Under the pieces are notes generated by a model. The model worked only from the letters and a program-made list of their open reading frames with translations, searched no databases and had not been told where the DNA came from. From positions 1 through 16,018 of the forward strand of contig CAZPUS010000053.1 of assembly GCA_964589825.1 (NCBI GenBank): DNA of 16,018 nucleotides, in the 5' to 3' direction. Both the position numbers and the translations under genes were made by a program. The first letter of the stretch is position 1; every line of letters begins with the position of its first letter. Positions 15,147 through 16,018 of this stretch are shown in pieces. Source of the stretch: CAZPUS01 sp964589825. Lineage in GTDB: Bacteria; Fibrobacterota; Chitinivibrionia; Chitinivibrionales; WJKA01.

Positions 15147-16018
15147 TTATTTGACGATGTGCAGCGTTTTTGATATATTCAGGTGCTTAGTTTGTACGCG
15201 GCAGATATACGAGCCGGAGGCAAGCGGGGTGCCGTTGTGATTCTGAAGGGTAAGCGTCATCATGCCCTGTGGGGCAATCGTCCCGTTGTATACGCGATAC
15301 AGCAGCGTTCCGTCACTGCGCAGAAGTGAGACCCGCAGGTGGCGGGATGGGGGTGTTCCAGATTCTGTGGGGGCGCAAAAGTGAAGCCGCGGATATCCGT
15401 TGCCCCGGTTTTCTATCTGTACGTGATCGTGTGCCGATGCAAGGGACCGGGGACCACGTTTAACAGGATTGATCTCTTCTTTCTCCACCATTACAAGTTC
15501 AATACCCCTTCCATTATCAGGATCGATATTTCTGGAATACTGCTTTTCAGTTGCATTGTTCCAGTGTTCATACACCCCCAGACTGGGTATCGCAGAGGCA
15601 TCGTTTTCAGGGTCGTAGGTGATATCGGCAGGCCAGTAAGATGAATCGGCTGCCTGCAGTAGGAAGTCATCGGTTCCGGGTAGGTAGGGGCGGCAGCTTT
15701 TAAGAGCATATCCGTTTGTTGTATCGTATTCATTGCGAAGAATGTCGAGTGAAACCGCTTCAATAGCGACAGGGTCCTGTGATATAAGGATACTGGATGG
15801 CCAATCGTTGTTAAACGGTGCGCTTTTCCATTTGGATGGTTCACCGATCGACATCGAGTCCCCCCACAGAGCGTCGACCACGTGAAGCAGCGTCTTCCGG
15901 CCCAGATGTCTATGTCCCATGAGATCGACGAGCGCGCGATATTTTCCCCACCCCGGGTTTTCTCTGGGGAGCGCAAAATGGAGATGCTTTGCCGTCAGGG
16001 TGCTGTCGGACAGAAGGG
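15147..16018 (-). CDS. DUF362 domain protein with C-terminal sorting-type domain, C-terminal part (runs off right edge)
   Basis: The last 289 residues are visible; the frame is open to the window edge, so the ATG at 15920 is internal. The sequence 'LPRENPGWGKYRALVDLMGH' followed by 'HLGRKTLLHVVDALWG', 'PSKWKSAPFNNDWPSS' and 'ISQDPVAIEAVSLDIL' is characteristic of DUF362 proteins, a family of unknown function sometimes linked to iron-sulfur domains. The final 65 or so residues ('HLRVSLLRSDGTLLYRV...GTPLASGSYICRVQTKHLNISKTLHIVK') form a type A sorting-like or FlgD-like beta domain ending in a basic residue, as in proteins exported by type IX or similar systems. A signal peptide would be expected in the missing N-terminus. 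Its stop lies 17 bp from the end of the convergent propeller gene, with no terminator between them. Confidence 0.82.
   Translation of the reverse strand, partial: LLSDSTLTAKHLHFALPRENPGWGKYRALVDLMGHRHLGRKTLLHVVDALWGDSMSIGEPSKWKSAPFNNDWPSSILISQDPVAIEAVSLDILRNEYDTTNGYALKSCRPYLPGTDDFLLQAADSSYWPADITYDPENDASAIPSLGVYEHWNNATEKQYSRNIDPDNGRGIELVMVEKEEINPVKRGPRSLASAHDHVQIENRGNGYPRLHFCAPTESGTPPSRHLRVSLLRSDGTLLYRVYNGTIAPQGMMTLTLQNHNGTPLASGSYICRVQTKHLNISKTLHIVK

Noticed and set aside
1..16018. CRISPR arrays, tRNA/rRNA genes, phage or defence genes
   Set aside because: No regularly spaced short repeats, no tRNA cloverleaf or rRNA sequence, and no nuclease, integrase, toxin-antitoxin or reverse-transcriptase motifs were seen in any frame provided.

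Overview
The window is ordinary bacterial chromosome, moderate in GC, with genes on both strands in short runs. It holds ten complete or partial genes plus one small putative lipoprotein gene. There is no rRNA, tRNA, CRISPR array, integrase, transposase or phage gene. Several products are secreted or surface-exposed. Two carry a beta-rich module ending in a 'G-x-Y-I-x-x-(L/V)' pattern like type A C-terminal sorting domains or FlgD-type Ig folds, and two carry an N-terminal CarboxypepD_reg-like domain. That combination, with a DUF362 protein, suggests a Gram-negative member of the FCB group. Fibrobacterota (Chitinivibrionia/Chitinispirillum-like) is my best guess; no marker in the window proves it.

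Layout. (1) 1-2050, minus strand: a long-chain mannitol dehydrogenase/hexuronate reductase family oxidoreductase, followed 90 bp later by the start of a glycoside-hydrolase-like TIM-barrel gene that begins with TTG and runs off the left edge. This looks like a sugar-catabolic operon. (2) 2051-2865: no convincing gene, an orphan hairpin-plus-T-run, and the first copy of a short repeat. (3) 2633-4719: three diverged copies (A, B, C) of a 128-161 bp repeat with terminal inverted repeats. They alternate with two genes, a response regulator with an AraC-like C-terminus and a small exported beta-barrel protein. The left arm of copy C encodes the last codons and stop of the barrel gene. (4) 4819-9357: a 1512-residue lipoprotein-like surface protein made of a CarboxypepD_reg-like domain and about eight Big_5-like Ig domains, ending at a strong intrinsic terminator. 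(5) 9556-10802: rsmA (16S rRNA dimethyltransferase) on the minus strand, divergent from a 130-residue putative lipoprotein. (6) 10928-13580, minus strand: an MBL-fold hydrolase and, upstream of it, a secreted protein with a mutarotase-like C-terminal domain, separated by an intrinsic terminator. (7) 13954-15129: an exported SMP-30/gluconolactonase-type beta-propeller, divergent from the mutarotase-like gene across 373 bp that contain a long inverted repeat. (8) 15147-16018, minus strand: the C-terminal part of a DUF362 protein with a C-terminal sorting-type domain, cut by the right edge.

Working together. The mannitol dehydrogenase/hydrolase pair, the mutarotase-like protein and the lactonase-like propeller all point to carbohydrate handling, but they are not one operon and a shared pathway is inference. 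The barrel protein and the giant Ig-repeat lipoprotein are adjacent and co-oriented and may both act at the outer membrane. No known defence or mobile system was found. The most unusual item is the interleaved short inverted-repeat element family.
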